Part shown: positions 63,716 to 64,000 of the stretch, in pieces | How the letters are laid out: every line of letters begins with the position of its first letter | Numbering within the stretch: position 1 is the first letter of the stretch | DNA from: Bugulina stolonifera | Lineage: Eukaryota > Bryozoa > Gymnolaemata > Cheilostomatida > Bugulidae | Reading direction: 5' to 3' | Assembly (NCBI GenBank): GCA_935421135.1 | Contig: OW285191.1 | Coordinates: 8,627,504-8,691,503, forward strand | DNA: 64,000 nt | Program-made: the position numbers and the translations under genes | Notes under the pieces: model-generated | What the model saw: the letters and a program-made list of their open reading frames with translations, nothing else | Told to the model about the DNA's origin: nothing | Databases searched by the model: none

Positions 63716-64000
63716 ATGGCGTCAAAACAGGAATTTGCCAAGTGTCACCCAACGAGTCCACCCTCGACCCTCCAAAGAGTACGGTACTCTTTCCAAGTTC
63801 TCCATGTCTTGTATCCTCAATACCTACGCGCTGGTATGAAGAATTTGAAGTGTTTAATACATTTCATGCTTGTATTTCAAGGTGGAGTGAAGGGTGGAGT
63901 GTTTGGTTTGGGGCTGCATGCTTTTGTATTGCCATATCTCTGGTTTAGAATTCAGGTCAGTGATGTAACAATTTTAGTTTTGATACTAATATATTATGTA
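63716..64000 (+). CDS. Possible 5' exon(s) of a membrane-protein gene, runs off window
   Basis: ATG at 63716 opens a frame that stays open to the window end (MASKQEFAKCHPTSPPSTLQ). It includes a glycine-rich hydrophobic segment GGVKGGVFGLGLHAFVLPYL. Two splice options keep frame: a donor after 63955 (CAG|GTCAGT), and a 48-base mini-intron (GTATGA...TTTCAAG) upstream that would fuse RAG to GVKGG. The His/Cys start followed by a hydrophobic helix vaguely recalls TMEM135-type N-termini, but this is not secure. Confidence 0.35.
   Translation, partial: MASKQEFAKCHPTSPPSTLQRVRYSFQVLHVLYPQYLRAGMKNLKCLIHFMLVFQGGVKGGVFGLGLHAFVLPYLWFRIQVSDVTILVLILIYYV

Overview
This window is animal nuclear DNA. It is AT-rich, with multi-exon genes bounded by GT/AG introns, metazoan housekeeping genes, a eukaryotic tRNA and many small mobile elements. 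A marine invertebrate fits, perhaps a sponge or another early-branching animal. That guess rests only on base composition, gene content and repeat style. I see no operons, phage or CRISPR.

Layout, left to right. (1) <411-12361, minus: a multi-exon gene with N-terminal ankyrin repeats joined to a glycoside-hydrolase-20-like hexosaminidase domain. It runs off the left edge and its introns hold two related MITEs and two tandem arrays. (2) 13960-16193, plus: the 3' part of an unrecognised gene with a Ser/Thr/Asn-rich tail. (3) 16952-20458, minus: complete DAP3 (mitochondrial ribosomal protein S29), six exons. (4) 20929-22832: a non-autonomous LTR retrotransposon with target duplication, primer-binding site and polypurine tract. 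(5) 23343-43662, plus: complete MAN2C1 (cytosolic alpha-mannosidase, GH38), 22 exons that sum to a perfect frame. Its introns contain an intronless ELOVL6-type elongase on the opposite strand, a tRNA-Pro(UGG), several minisatellites and MITEs, and a 3.3-kb P-element-like transposon. (6) 45160-45990: a decayed LINE reverse transcriptase fragment. (7) 46-49.6 kb: gene-poor, with a foldback DNA element. (8) 49671-51384, minus: a dispanin/CD225-family two-pass membrane protein. (9) 51913-61053, plus: NAA40 (histone H4/H2A N-alpha-acetyltransferase), divergent from the dispanin gene. (10) 63716 to the right edge: the start of a possible membrane-protein gene.

The genes do not form a pathway. DAP3 acts in mitochondrial translation, MAN2C1 in cytosolic free-oligosaccharide breakdown, ELOVL6 in ER fatty-acid elongation and NAA40 on ribosomes or chromatin. 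The most unusual gene is the ankyrin-GH20 fusion. The most unusual structures are two minisatellites whose units each carry a consensus 5' splice site (GTAAGT).

Exon boundaries were placed by hand from splice consensus, phase and family similarity. Those of DAP3, MAN2C1, dispanin and NAA40 close in frame. Those of the ankyrin-GH20 gene and the unrecognised gene are partly open.
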